DNA of 64,000 bases from Ligula intestinalis (taxonomy: Eukaryota > Platyhelminthes > Cestoda > Diphyllobothriidea > Diphyllobothriidae): NCBI GenBank assembly GCA_036362985.1, contig JAYGXS010000004.1, positions 29,168,562-29,232,561 on the forward strand, read 5' to 3'. Positions 25,074 to 36,280 of the stretch are shown one piece after another; within the stretch, counting starts at the first letter, position 1, and every line of letters begins with the position of its first letter. Position numbers and translations under genes: made by a program. The notes under the pieces are model-generated. The model searched no databases and was not told where the DNA came from. It saw only the letters and a program-made list of their open reading frames with translations.

Positions 25074-25726
25074 TCTCGTTGCAGAATGTGAATAACGTTA
25101 GAGAAAATAAAACAATTAATTAATACAGAAAAATAAATTAAAACAGCAAGGTGATAGGAGATGGCCAAGATGCTAATCAATAACGTAAGAAAGTTAAAAC
25201 AGTGTGGGCAGTAAAATGGGAAAAACGTCTAAGGCAAAAATTTGGCGAGGAAAACGTGTAAACAGAGAGCCAGTGTTACCACGTCAGACTTAGGTTCGCC
25301 GCATACTCCAGGTGTTTACATAGGTCGGGTTTAAACCGAAATATGTAAGCTGCTTCAAGGTAGCGTAACGTACGGGATTTTTGCGCCCGAACAAGTACTT
25401 GGAAAGGAGTTTTGACCCGTATTTAGCAGATGTTCAGTAGCCGATGAGCGAGGAGTTCTGTTTTCTTGTTTAAATAACCAAATAAGTAGGTGTTCCTTGG
25501 CTCTGGCTGCCAATTGCCTTTGAGCTCGCCCTATGTACTTGTATCCGCAAGGACATCTAAATGCATAAACACAGGTTGAAGTGGCATAAAACGGCACAGT
25601 GTTTTAACTTTCTTACTTTATTGATTGGCCTCTCGACCATTTCCTATGACTTTGCTGTTTGCATCGGTTTTCCTGTATGAGTTCAATTTTGTATTTTCTT
25701 TTACGTTATTCACATTATGCAACGAT

Positions 25727-25781
25727 AAGAAGCAGCTGATGAGCTTTCTCGAAATTAATGGATTCAATAAACTCTGCTTTT
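25727..25781 (+). ncRNA. Hammerhead ribozyme, group E copy 1, inverted 5' end
   Basis: Plus strand: GAAGCAG + CTGATGA (25736-25742) + GCTTTCTC + GAAA (25751-25754) + stem III TTAAT / ATAAA around loop GGATTCA + CT + CTGCTTTT. Stem I (AAGCAG/CTGCTT) is perfect. The cleavage triplet would be ACT rather than NUH, which suggests one damaging change. Stem II is reduced to about one G-C pair. Confidence 0.6.
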
Positions 25782-25966
25782 TATACAGTCTTCAAAACTG
25801 CATCAGCAAAAAGATGCTTGAAAAATAAATTGTGTCTTTGAACTATTTTATCAGTGTACTGAGATCATTTAACTTCAGAAAACAAAATTCTTTTCCTCAA
25901 AAAGTTTAGAGGTTAACACAAAAACTGTTAATTGGTCAAATCAATTTAAAATAGCCGGGAACATAC

Positions 25967-26120
25967 CGATCGGCAATGCTCCCATCTCGAATCTGACTGA
26001 TAAGAAGTCGAGGACGTCCTGTGCCAGGGTCACCGAAGGAAACTAATTCAGCTCCCAAACTTTCACTCGGCAGCTTTTCAATCTCGATAACGAAGGGACC
26101 AGACCCTTGTCGACCGTGGC
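25967..26120 (-). CDS. grip: GRIP-like scaffold, exon: first half of PDZ3
   Basis: Exon of 154 bp (2 + 50 codons + 2). The acceptor is TTTTCTTTTGCAG and the donor is CG|GTATGT. The product reads HGRQGSGPFVIEIEKLPSES, then LGAELVSF (carboxylate loop, LGAE in the GLGF position), then RPRLLISQIRDGSIAD, and the intron interrupts the next codon (Arg). The same wording (SGP, EIEK, ASLG or ESLG, SIADR) is typical of GRIP PDZ3, which is the main reason for the family assignment. The non-canonical LGAE loop suggests a binding preference unlike class I PDZ domains (inference). The phase-1 start fits the donor at 27736. Confidence 0.9.
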
Positions 26121-26842
26121 CTGCAAAAGAAAATAGGGAAGTCAAACATCCGAATATGTTCGCAAATATAATCAGTATTTATTCTCTGAACTTAGCTGCT
26201 CATGCTATATTGACCTACTACGCGATGAGAAAGCAGTGTTTAGAACATATATATGAAGACTTTTAAATCTCACAAAAATAGACTACAAATAAACCAATTT
26301 TACCTTCAAGAATATGTACATAGAGGTCACCATGTCCGAAATATTCAGCCTGACACTTTTCCACTTTTCTCATTTTGTCATTCTGTTCAGTAAATGTACA
26401 TTCGTAAATCAGTACCTGGTTTACATTTACTCTTATCGAATTAGTCTCAAAGTATGCTATATTTAATACGGTATAAAAAATATTATTCCTCATAATAATC
26501 GATTCAACCTCAGTCTAATGCTCTTTTCATATTTCGTTTGTAAACCACTGTCAAAAGCTGATTTGCCGATTCTCCACTTACAGCACTTACAAGTGTAAAC
26601 TGACGTTTATCATGACCATAATGGCGTACAATCCGGCAATACAGTCTTTAAAATTTTATACAAGTTTAATATGTAGTTGTGTAAATAGTCTGAAATTGCT
26701 CATATTGACAATGCTTACATCAATTTATGCGTGAAAACGTTAACGTTAGTAGCGAGCACTAATATGCCCGAGAGAGGATGATAGGGTATTATCAAAATTT
26801 GAAGCATTTTATCCTAGGTACACATTTCAAACAAGCAAAAAC

Positions 26843-26895
26843 AACAGAATTTATTTGTACAAATCAATTTTGGGAGAGCTTGTCAGCTGCTTCCT
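26843..26895 (-). ncRNA. Decayed hammerhead ribozyme, group E copy 2
   Basis: Minus strand has GAAGCAG followed by CTGACAA (core mutated from CTGATGA), then AAAA in place of GAAA, then ATAAATT and CTGTTG. Recognisable only by alignment with the other group E tails. Confidence 0.4.
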
Positions 26896-27360
26896 CTCTT
26901 TACGTGAACAAACTAGCAATAGGAGAACAAAGCATTTCGAATTCTCGCAGAAACAGTAATAGCAAGGTCATTTTTAACCAAGCGAGTAGTCAATAATAAG
27001 GTCAAACTTAAACTAAGGAAAGAAAGGTAGGGATGGCAATTTAGAAAATTAAACGTTGATTAAATGCGGCATGGAATTACTAGGGCACCTGGAGATTAGC
27101 CACGTGGTCTTATTGCTATTACAGGTCGAGTTTCTCCAGGCGTAGATAGGCTGCTTTTACGTAGTGCTATGTCCAAGTTTGTTCGGGCTCGAACAAGAAC
27201 TCGGAACGATGTGCTAAGGTCAACAGACTGTCCACTGTGTATCAGGTTTTCTTGCCCGAAGAACCATGGCACTTTGTCTTCTTGTCTTAAAAGCCTGGTA
27301 GGCAAATAATCAGTGGCCCTGTTTTTCGCTTGCTTTAAAGATTCAAGCATCTTATGCAAA
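26843..27360 (-). mobile_element. PLE group E, copy 2
   Basis: Minus-strand remnant. The coding part at about 27150-27359 reads LKQAKNRATDYLPTRLLRQE, then SGQSVDLSTSFRVLVRAR, corresponding to the segment after GIY-YIG in copy 1. The 3' tail at 26843-26900 aligns with the hammerhead tails of copies 1 and 3. It lies between the PDZ3 and PDZ2 exons. Stops and indels show that it is dead. No forward-oriented partner tail was found. Confidence 0.7.
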
Positions 27361-27735
27361 ATAAATCCAGCACTAAATTACGTCTAATTGCAAAAAACCA
27401 AAGCTTAACTATCTCTTGTTCTGATTTAAATGTTGGTATGAGTTCTATTATTTACCTTTTTAATACAGATAATCACGATAATGGTTTTGCTCTAAATATT
27501 AGCATGTTAAAATGTTTTCTAGATCACTTGAGTTCTCTATCTTGACACTGTATGGTCGAACTTGTAAGCAGCTGCCTCTAGTGGCAGTAAAACGCATGCA
27601 AATAAATCAAAAAGGTTAACAAGCGAATGACGGGCGTTTTATTCGCACCATTCGAGGACAAGTCAGAATAAAACGTTTTAAATAGCCAGTTGGTTCCTAC
27701 CCATAAGGGAATATCTTCTACAGATAAGGACGTAC

Positions 27736-27884
27736 CACCAAGGTCGGCGATGTCATATTCGATGTAAAGAGAAACCCCGTTTCTATAAGATGACAACAGC
27801 TGCGTTGTATTTTCGCAACTCAGGTCATTAGTGCGGACGCCGTCGATGGCAAGGATTCTGTCACCAGTCTTGAGACAGCCGTTT
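27736..27884 (-). CDS. grip: GRIP-like scaffold, exon: second half of PDZ2
   Basis: Exon of 149 bp (1 + 49 codons + 1). The acceptor is TTTTCACCAG and the chosen donor is GGTG|GTACGT. A competing donor three bases upstream (CTTG|GTGGTA) keeps the same phase, but the GTACGT site is a better match and is also used by the exon ending at 49846. The first base completes Arg. The product reads RNGCLKTGDRILAIDG (GD turn), VRTNDLSCENTTQLL (helix B) and GVSLYIEYDIADLGG (last strand and linker). The IEYD string also follows GRIP PDZ2 in other animals and leads straight into PDZ3, so the linker is short, as expected for the family. Confidence 0.88.
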
Positions 27885-28489
27885 CTGGTGAAAATTAAAA
27901 CGCAAACTTTTAATACGTTTATTTTTGAAAGTTAATTGCCACATGAACACTGAGCCTATCGAATTATTTAAACTTAGTTAAGGAATGAGATTCAAAGAGT
28001 TATCACATGTCCAGACCTATAAAGCCACCACGACAGTGAAATGTTTATATAACAGAATTTTTTTTCCGTGACCATTATATTCATACTTGTTTGCATTTAA
28101 GAGGTTTGCATTTAGAATCGTGGAAAGTTGTTCCATCAAGTATAGGCGAGTGAATGCAAATGTTTGGCTTAATCTTAGAGGATAGTATTTTTGTAAGTTC
28201 ACGCAGATACTGACTCTATTTTGTTTAATACTTTTGACAGCTTCTTAGATTCTACCCGAAAAGCTGTAAACTGGACATATAAAAAAGGACAATACTGGAA
28301 TCACCACGAATGTTGAGACGGTTTCGATCTGATATATACAGGTATTCTGCATAATTCCTGATTCTTAGCGGAGGACTGCTTCCTCTTCTCAAACAAAGCT
28401 GGTTCAGTAAATATTATCCTGCTGGGCACGGACCTATGCATCTTTATGTGAGAGAGTTCATATCATTGAGATTGATGTTCGCATCCCAG

Positions 28490-28866
28490 CCATGTGTGTG
28501 GATAGAGAGGTAGAAGGCGTTTCGATCACCGGAATCATAATTTTACTTGTCTGAGCTTTCGGGCTCTTTCTGGAGTCCATCGTCAGAGATAAAAGGCGTC
28601 ATCGAAAGAAAAGCAACAGTTATAGGAGGCAGAGGAAAATCAACCACCAGTGCCATCAGTCCAAAGATGCCTGCGCAGAGCGATTTATGACGGCGCCAGG
28701 TCAATGAATCGATTGACTTTAATCAATTCGCGGCCTGTCTTTTTGCTTGCTTTTTCTGTAGTTGACGCCTTTTACCTCTTATGATGGATTTAGGCAGAGC
28801 CCGAAAGCTCAGACAAATAAAAGGATGATACTGGTGATTGAAGCGCCTTCTACTTCTGTATCGACA
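28490..28866. mobile_element. PLE group C tail in inverted duplicate
   Basis: Left arm (about 28505-28625, minus orientation) and right arm (about 28738-28860, plus orientation) are copies of the same tail. Both contain GCCCGAAAGCTCAGACAA followed by an A-rich stretch, and both end AGGCG or AGCGCC near CTTCTAC. The roughly 110-bp centre is unique. Arms differ by many substitutions, so the structure is old. The tail matches 8530-8740 and 46400-46510. Confidence 0.7.
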
Positions 28867-28934
28867 TATCATACCGTAACCAATCGTTTAAAACTAACCT
28901 AGACATCAGTGCATGGCTACCTATAATAGGAGGT

Positions 28935-29372
28935 CAACGCGTCCCCTGGCGTCCTTCTTCCTCACCGTCGCTGCATGCTCGGCCATTCGCGTCCAGAGTA
29001 ATCTCCCATTTTCTCCGACGTAGTTGCTTCGTCCAAAACTGCAGCATATCCACTTCACGACTCCAGCCGTTTCTTGCTGTGGCAGTGGGTCTTTCGGTTT
29101 TATGACACGGCTTCTGATGGTTGCTTCTGGCCTGTGCGCAAATCCAACTCGGAGTGGGGTGAGTTGAACTTTATAAATGTAAATATCGTGCAGTCTGTGT
29201 ATGTTTCACTCATATTTGCGTATGAATCGCCTATAGTACCATTACCTACGGTTAAGGCTTCCCGACGGAATCCGAAACGTCTGGACAATAAAACTGTTGT
29301 TCTAGTGGTCGCCTTTTCTTCTTCAGAACTGCCTCCTGGAACTCGCATATACAATTCTAGTGACGCAAACAT
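28935..29372. mobile_element. PLE group B fragments, coding and tail in opposite directions
   Basis: Minus strand 28935-29060 reads SNYVGENGRLLWTRMAEHAA, then TVRKKDA, the GIY-YIG region of group B (YVG for YIG). The plus strand 29168-29372 is the group B 3' tail (CGGAATCCGAAACGTCTGGA, then ATAAAACTGTTGTTC). This again is a body with a tail in inverted relation, here with the body pointing away from the visible tail. Confidence 0.7.
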
Positions 29373-29374
29373 CT

Positions 29375-30615
29375 GTCAAAATATTAACAGTGCCTATTGA
29401 GTATAGAACACCGTCCGCATGCACTGCAAATTTTTATGATGAATCTGTGACCTATCCCATATAACAAAGGGACATATGGATTTACTTTTCCTTAGAAATA
29501 ATGCAAGCAGCGTTTAGTTTGGAACCCTCAAATATGTGAAATGGCTAGCAGGATTCAAAATCTTTCGGCAATTGAGATTATTTTATAACTCAGAAAGATG
29601 CCCTATATTATAGAAGGTGCAAATGATATAAAATGAGTAAAATAGGGAATCTTTTAATGCATTTTTCTATACTATATTTTAGCTTTTATAAGAATATCAA
29701 AAACCAATTCGAGAAATGCACACAACTAAAATGTATAATTTTTTTAAGTGTTAACCTTTTGCAGCCGCCCAAAAATTAGCAAGTAAAATGTCGGTATTTT
29801 GGCGTGACAAAGTATTTTGAACTTCGGTTGCACGATAATCAATACTTAGTTGTTCGAATCGAAAGCAAATTTTAGGAGATCGGGAACCTACTGTGCACAA
29901 AACCCCGAGTGTAAGCCATATTTTGTTGCCATAAGCTTACAGCTAAATATTCATAAAACTAAATGCCATCCCTTAGTTGTGCTTTAAAACCACACGCCTC
30001 CAATAAGCCTAGTTTCAAGTGCGTTTTGAAGGCATAAAACGAAACTCAAGAATCCCTTTGCCAAATCCTTTCTTTTAATTCAGCACTGGAAGTTTCTCAC
30101 GAATAGGGAGAGGTAATAAAAATAATTTCTAGAAGAGACTATGCAACATATATTTTAATTTCGTAAGATATTTCCGAAATTTAAATTGGAAAAGTCGAAT
30201 GGAAAAAAACATAAAATGCAGCATATAAGACCATTTTCGAAAGTTTACTGTTGTGAAGTAGAGAGCCAGCCTGCGAATCTTCCCCCAGTCTCTACGGCGG
30301 CATTAACATGGTTTCCCACGTACAAAGTTTCTACACATTTCATCGGATTTGAGGTGCATGCCTAGGGGAAGTTGCATTCTCAGGGATACAGATTATTTAT
30401 GGAATTTGAAAGTGAGTATTCTAACAGAAAATGGGGTTGGTTTGGTTCAAATTTACGCTTATTGTAGTGCTATATCTAAAAACAGATATAAAGTTCAATA
30501 AAATTTCACAATGCATCAAATGTATTGCGACCCAAGAACATTAATCGTGATTTACTTTTGGAGTTTGAATGAAATAACGTGACTTCACAGAGACTATAAG
30601 CAACGATCACCTTAC
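29375..30615. other. Intronic AT-rich DNA, nothing recognised
   Basis: Lies between the two PDZ2 exons. No gene and no matched repeat. Confidence 0.55.
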
Positions 30616-30766
30616 CTATCGGCTACGCTGCCGGAACGGATGCGTCGAATTGTGATCGGAACGCGTGTCCGCCCATTGAAACTTGCACCACCTCGGACCG
30701 TTATTCCAAAGGATTCTTTGCTTGGTTCCAAATGGACAAAAGCCTTCTTTGTGACCAAACTGTGGA
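30616..30766 (-). CDS. grip: GRIP-like scaffold, exon: first half of PDZ2
   Basis: Exon of 151 bp (2 + 49 codons + 2). Two acceptors are possible, CTTTTAG (exon from 30766) and CCACAG further in; only the first keeps the phase left by the exon ending at 49846, so it is chosen. The donor is ATAG|GTAAGG. The product reads HSLVTKKAFVHLEPSKES, then FGITVRGGASF (the best canonical carboxylate loop of the four domains, FGIT with the RGG turn), then RVPITIRRIRSGSVAD. The RGG string is also seen in GRIP PDZ2 of other animals. The upstream intron is about 19 kb. Confidence 0.88.
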
Positions 30767-32984
30767 CTAAAAGTTTGTTAATAATCTCAACTGCGGTTAT
30801 AAAAAAAACGAGTTAAATTCTCCTGACTGCTTAGAAATCGGTTGCTCTATTTGTTATCTTCCCAAAACAAACACCGTTTAGAGAAAGACAGCATCTGGAG
30901 CTATGTGGTTAATATTTGTAGGCATGCTATAAGAAAGTGGTTAATGGCCCTCTTCAAAAGATTTTATCACAGGAGCGTTTTGTTTGTTTTTGTTAAAACC
31001 ACACTACCAGCACCTTATCTAGGTTTCGTGGAAACATTGTCAGAACCCAATGCGTGGATTAAGATAAATGTGTTGACTGGGTCACAACTTATCTTGTAGT
31101 CTTTGAAATACATAAACGTTAGTCTCCTTCACCATCCTGGGAAGAGGAAGAAGAAGAGGGGGAATTTCTCCTGCGGGAATTACTCAGGTAATCTTATATA
31201 CCTGAACCTTTAATCTTTGCGCACAATAATAAACGTAAGTATCGGAGTCTGCCTCACATTGAAACTTTTGTTCCCGTTGCAGATTAGCGCAGTTCCGATA
31301 ATGTTTGCAGTGTGTTCAGTCTGTTGCCAGCTTTGAAAATGAAGTTGAGCTCGAATTGACTTGATACTTCTATGTCGGACTACAGTAAGTGTTCTTACTC
31401 ATGAAATCTAAGGATTTTTACAAAATAATCCCCGTTATGCCAACGCAACCGAAAAGCTACTGCCCCCAAAGTCAGCAATAAGGTAATGGTCGTTCCTCAA
31501 AATAGGAAATAATGCAATTTATCAAGTAATTGCGCGTTGTTATGAAATACTAGCTTTTTTAACGAAACGGAAAATAACGAAACGTAAAAATCGGTTGTAC
31601 TAGATAAAGTTACGTTTTTAATGTAGAGGAAGTTTGATCATGCAAAAGCACCGAGTAGATAAAGCAGCACAAGTACAATTACGCTTGAAACAAATTGATT
31701 TCTAGAAGTTTCGGATATATTCTTCCACATTACGTGCAATGTTGCGTATTACTGTTACCGAAAAGCCCTTATTTTGAGTACGTTTTCCAACAGGATTTCA
31801 CGAAAATTTCTAGTTTGCTCTTCCGTTTATACAATAATGGATTTGCGTTGGACCAAAGCAACCAGATTTCGCTTGGTTTTGCCAATTGGGAGGTGACAGG
31901 AGTAAAATATTTCGTAGGCCCACGTGCGGACATACCGGTCAGTGACTAACAAATTGAAATGGAATCGTCAGGTTCGATCGTAAACTTAACATACCTGTAC
32001 ATTAAGAAACATTACCTTCCTCCACATTTATTTATAATTATTTTGGGATTTCGATCACGCGAGGCTCAGATGCTTATTGAGATCGTGCTCAACACTATAC
32101 GATTTTCACTGTCTTCAGTCGATTGGCCATAAATAAGGATTTTATTCTGCATACTTAACAATTTGACCAGTTGTTGAGTTTCTTAAAAAGATAGGGTTAC
32201 ATCTTCTCTTGAAAATGAAATAATTCAATCTTCTTTCTTTACGGAGCAGTTTTCAGTATATTTGCTTTCTCTTAGGCTCAGTTCTAGTATTAAAAGTGAT
32301 AAGCATATTGACAGAACATCAACAATGATTTTGAGAAAACTAATAAATACCAGGCCGTTGCCTTTCAAGTTTCCATATTCATTAATTGTGCTCTATAGGT
32401 AGGAAATTTTGAGACATATTTTGCTTACGCATTGACAGAGAAAATTGATGGCATGTCTCGGGTGTTCGTATATATGCTTGTTTATGGTTGTTATTTGCGG
32501 AGCATTTAAACAAATTACAGCCCTATACGTTTGCTTTTTAATTTTGTGACATAAAACTTAGCAGATTTGCTAAATATAAGCTCTTGATATTAATCCGGTC
32601 TTCTTTTCCCCACAATAATGCTTCATTTCATAATTGCACTTATCCCAATTTCATGAACGCAAAACAAAAATGGTCTATTCTATGAACAGATACAATTTAA
32701 AAAGTTTCTTTTATAGTACAACATGCGCAAACAATATTTTTCCTCAGCATTTAATAGTCTAGGCATTTATTTGGCCATCAAAAACGTTTAATTTGGCCTG
32801 ATTCCGTCCTATTTGCCCCCAGTATACTGACGTGAAATTTACTTAACAGCATTCTGCGCCGAAAGCCAAATCAATGAAAAAAAAACAATCTCAACTGTGT
32901 GTGTGTTTAATCCCTCACTCAAATGTTAATCTTCATATTTCCTCAGATATGCAGTCTACTACGGTATCCCCTACTGCTCTATGA
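30767..32984. other. Long-intron DNA, nothing recognised
   Basis: Right after the PDZ2 exon (upstream on the minus strand). Short frames only. A small purine-rich run (GAAGAGGAAGAAGAAGAGG) is at 31140-31159. Confidence 0.5.
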
Positions 32985-33070
32985 TTATGTCTCCGATGAC
33001 AAATCCGCGATGGATCTCGAAACGTCAGGCGAATAAAAGTATTGTCCCAGCGATTGAGTCGTCTTCTTCC
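32985..33070 (+). mobile_element. PLE group F tail
   Basis: TCTCCGATGACAAATCCGCG, then ATCTCGAAACGTCAGGCGAA, TAAAAGTATTGTCCCAGCG and AGTCGTCTTCTTCCC. Same block as at 57977-58050 and 63213-63314. The GC-rich sequence from 33070 to 33660 follows directly and has broken frames of unknown origin. Confidence 0.75.
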
Positions 33071-34290
33071 CAAGTTCTGTCTACTGTACTGGTCCTTACC
33101 AGACGAAATCATGCATCGTTTATCGAGTGTATGCAGCAGTGGAGAGAGGGGAGAAACTAGAAACCCTGGTCGCCAAGAGCAAATATGACGCCCGAACAGC
33201 AAATTGCTGTGCACTAAAAGTCAACCCGTGACGGCGCATGCTCCATTTAAGTCCACCCTAGGTAGAGAGCAAAGTCAATGACTAGGCGACATGACGAGCG
33301 AGGGTGCTATGACCGGGGACAGTTGGCCGTCACGTCAAGATATTATAGGTCACCGTGGTGCCACTTTGCATCCAGACAACGTCGTTTACCGGCATAGTGT
33401 CCGACAGGGCAAAATACGTCCTGCTTCCTCAGCCAGTCGAGCTCGAGGACACTCGAGGCGTTAACTAGCACCGTGCAGACAAGCGCCACTAAGACAATAC
33501 AAAACAATGCCAAACTGGCAGTTGAATGCACGGCCCAAAAATGGAAACTGTGGAGCGGCATCTCCGCGCGTTGCCTACATCGGAGGGAGCATCAATTTTC
33601 AAATGCAAGCTGCTGGAGGACCGCGGGAACACATCCGACCGCAAATATGCTGGCGGTCGCGGATACTAATTAATTTTGTGCCGTAAGAACGCTACTCCTC
33701 AGCAAAGCGGATACAGTGCCGTTGGAGAGGTAATTAATTGAATCCACGAAAAGGTCCTTTGGTCGTGTAGGCGTTTTGTTTTCTAGGTCAGCTCCATCGT
33801 GGACTTTTTCAAAGGGGCCTGATTAAGAATGGGCAGTACATCATTCAGTTCCCAGTTTCCATTTGCCCGAAATAGGGAAGCGCGTGTCAAGTGGAAGGTG
33901 AGGACCGAAAATAAATGGAAATGACTCTGCAGCCTCCACCACAAACAAAAGGTCAGAAGCCAGCTATTGCAATGATAAGTGTCAAAAAAAAACAGAAACC
34001 ATGCTTATGTGTTTTGGGTTTGTCAGAGTTTTGTCTGTTGTAATCACCGAACAAAAGAGAGAAGCTGTATTAAGGTTAACTTTACGTCATTCTTTGGCGA
34101 AATTTGAATAAATCTTCTTGTCAATCGTGCAACTCTAACGTAACTTACACTCTGTGTGTTTTCACAACTCCACCTTCATATATGCGACACTGATTTGTGT
34201 GATGGCACGTGTGTTAGTCGAATACTTAAGGACCCATTACTATCTCAACTTCGTACCTGCAACTGGCCGTCGAGACGCAGAAAATTTCCA
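33071..34290. other. GC-rich then AT-rich non-coding DNA
   Basis: 33230-33670 is clearly more GC-rich than its surroundings and may be a further degraded element; no domain is readable. The rest has no recognised content. Confidence 0.35.
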
Positions 34291-34356
34291 TTCACCAGAA
34301 AAGCACGGGTGTAAATGAAAATAAAAGTTTAAAAGTATCACAGAAATAATCCAAAA

Positions 34357-35041
34357 CCGTAGAATTTGGGATCCTACTTTGATCTCAGAAATTTTTTAAG
34401 TAACCGAACGTTTTCGAAAAATATTAGCACGGCATAAAAAGCACAGAAATGTTCTTTGATTTCTTACTTATACTTTATTGGATGTGAATAATTTGACAAT
34501 TTTTCAACTTACTTAGACTTCATAGGTTATCGAGTTTCTTGATATCCTTTAAAAATACATTGGTGGTTAGGAGGAAGTCAACTTCAACTTACCTGAGGTC
34601 CACCTTACCGTTCTGGAGTAAGATTATTATATTTCGTGGTGCAATGCGCCGCACACATCTTCAATTTACATGTGCAAAAATTTTACTTTAGTGTATTTAA
34701 CTTAAGTTCAGTTTATCATTACGTTTATAATTTCGATATAAGATTAAGATTATTTTTACTCGAGTGAATTTGCGCTACTTTCTTTGTACTATGGATTAGT
34801 TATTGTTTAATTATTTCCCAACATTTGCATAGCTGCACACTTTAATCATGCACGCTTTTTTGTTGACAAACACCAAATCACCTTAATAGTTTTTCCTGTT
34901 TTTTTTACTACGTTAAGAAACTTCACTTTTATTGATAATTCCTTTCCTTTTTATTGTCCTTTATTACACTGGGTCCTGTATAACGGGAGGATTGAGTTTT
35001 CGCGTGATGATCTGGGACTCAAAGTAGGATTCTCCCAATCT
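34357..35041. mobile_element. TIR element about 690 bp (non-coding DNA transposon), copy 1
   Basis: Left end TTTGGGATCCTACTTTGATC and right end CAAAGTAGGATTCTCCCAAT are inverted copies of each other. The body (TTTCTTGATAT near 34540, CAACTTACCTGAGG, CGCCGCACACATCTTCAA) matches 51177-51889 over its length. About 85 bp outside the left end (34293-34356, starting ATTCACCAGAAAAGCACGGG) is repeated directly after the right end (35056-35140), so the insertion sits inside or beside a duplicated segment. No transposase. Confidence 0.65.
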
Positions 35042-35254
35042 CCGTTTCGGATATTCACCAGAAAAGTACAGGTGTAATTGGTAAGGATAGTTTATAAGTA
35101 TCGCCGAAGGAACCCCAAAACCTAGAGTTCTGTTCTACGATAAAGCTGCCAAAATAACGGTATTTAGAAATAGCATATGCCTTGAACCGCCTATGTAAAC
35201 AGAAACTGAGCATTACAACTAATAAAAAGCTACTGTATTAATACTTGAGAACAA

Positions 35255-35600
35255 GATGACTTGATCGCTGGAACAATACTTTTATTCGCCTGACGTTTCA
35301 AGATCCACCGCGGGTCCGTCATCAGAGACATAGTCCCAAAGCAGTAGTAGATATCTGCTACTGAATCTGAGCTGGCGGCATACCTCAATTAAAGCAAAAA
35401 TGGTAATTCTAGTCTTCAGAAGAAGATTCAATGGCTGGGACAACACTTCGATTCGCCTGAGGCTTCGACATCCATCGTGGATTCCTCATCAGATACATGA
35501 GCAGAAATCAGTAGCAGAAGCTCTCTGCCCTCTTGTGTGTGGATTGCTTAATTACCGGCATGCAAAGCCCGACTTGCTGAACTTTTATCACGCATGGTAG
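35255..35600 (-). mobile_element. Two tandem PLE group F tails
   Basis: 35258-35335 and 35418-35505 both carry, on the minus strand, CTGATGA followed by a short hairpin, GAA(A/G), and CTCAGGCGAA or GTCAGGCGAATAAAAGTATT. The second continues into TTGTGTGTGGATTGC and GGCATGCAAAGCCCGAC, as at 48700-48790 and 61710-61740. The second copy has CTGATGAGGAATCC, the version nearest to a proper hammerhead stem II start. Confidence 0.7.
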
Positions 35601-36280
35601 AAGTAAATGTAATAATTGCTCAGCCGTCTGGTTCCCTGATGTTGACGTAAGACGACTCAGTAGCCTGTGCGTTTTATCTAAGTGCCTATCTATCTACCAT
35701 ATCGTTTGATTTGCTCTTCGATCCATCTAAGGACTGGTTCTTCTTTAACTTCATTATTATTTTTATTTGCCTCAGCTACATGCAAAATAATTGCTTTTTC
35801 TAAATAACCATCGGTTGTTTATTACAGATTGCTGGGGTTCTATGATAGCTTAGCGGTATTCATAAATAGCCCTTACTATGTTACTGATACAGCTCATTAA
35901 TTTTTCAATTGCAGAGCGTGTGATACGCATTAATTAGCTCACATCTCGTATCCCATTCTGCTTGACTGACACAGGTCGTTTGCTGGCAGTCAGCGTGCTG
36001 TGGTTGTCCTGGTGGTACAGCTGCATGTGTGTTTTTCTCTCTCTCCTTAATGAGATTGCCTTCGTAAATTGTGGTGATCTAGGTACGCCGAGTACTATCA
36101 TCGACGCAAACTGTGCTGCTTATTGTGGAATACATGAGGGACACAATCCGTTTGTTCAGACATTCCTCTCTGTCTTGATGACAACCAGTGTGGGTTTAAA
36201 CGTGTGTCGCTAAAAGGAGTCGTAGGATCAACGCGGGCTTCAGATCAAGGCACGTAAGGCATTATTAGTGATGGGATGAC

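Larger units (their letters stand above)
25021..25781 (-). mobile_element. PLE group E, copy 1, bounded by inverted hammerhead tails
   Basis: Minus-strand coding remnant at 25355-25597 reads CVYAFRCPCGYKYIGRAQRQ, then LAARAKEHLLIWLFKQENRT, the GIY-YIG nuclease start (YAF ... YIG) of a PLE followed by the conserved EHL.WL stretch. The 3' UTR runs to 25021. The same tail sequence occurs in forward orientation at 25690-25781, so the copy has inverted ends. It lies in the intron between the two PDZ3 exons. Truncated at the 5' side (no reverse transcriptase) and not functional. The same family is at 26843-27360 and 55902-56453. Confidence 0.8.

Noticed and set aside
27739..27884. Alternative donor CTTG|GTGGTA for the PDZ2 second exon
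   Set aside because: Same phase, but the site three bases further (GTACGT) is a much better donor and is also used at 49846.
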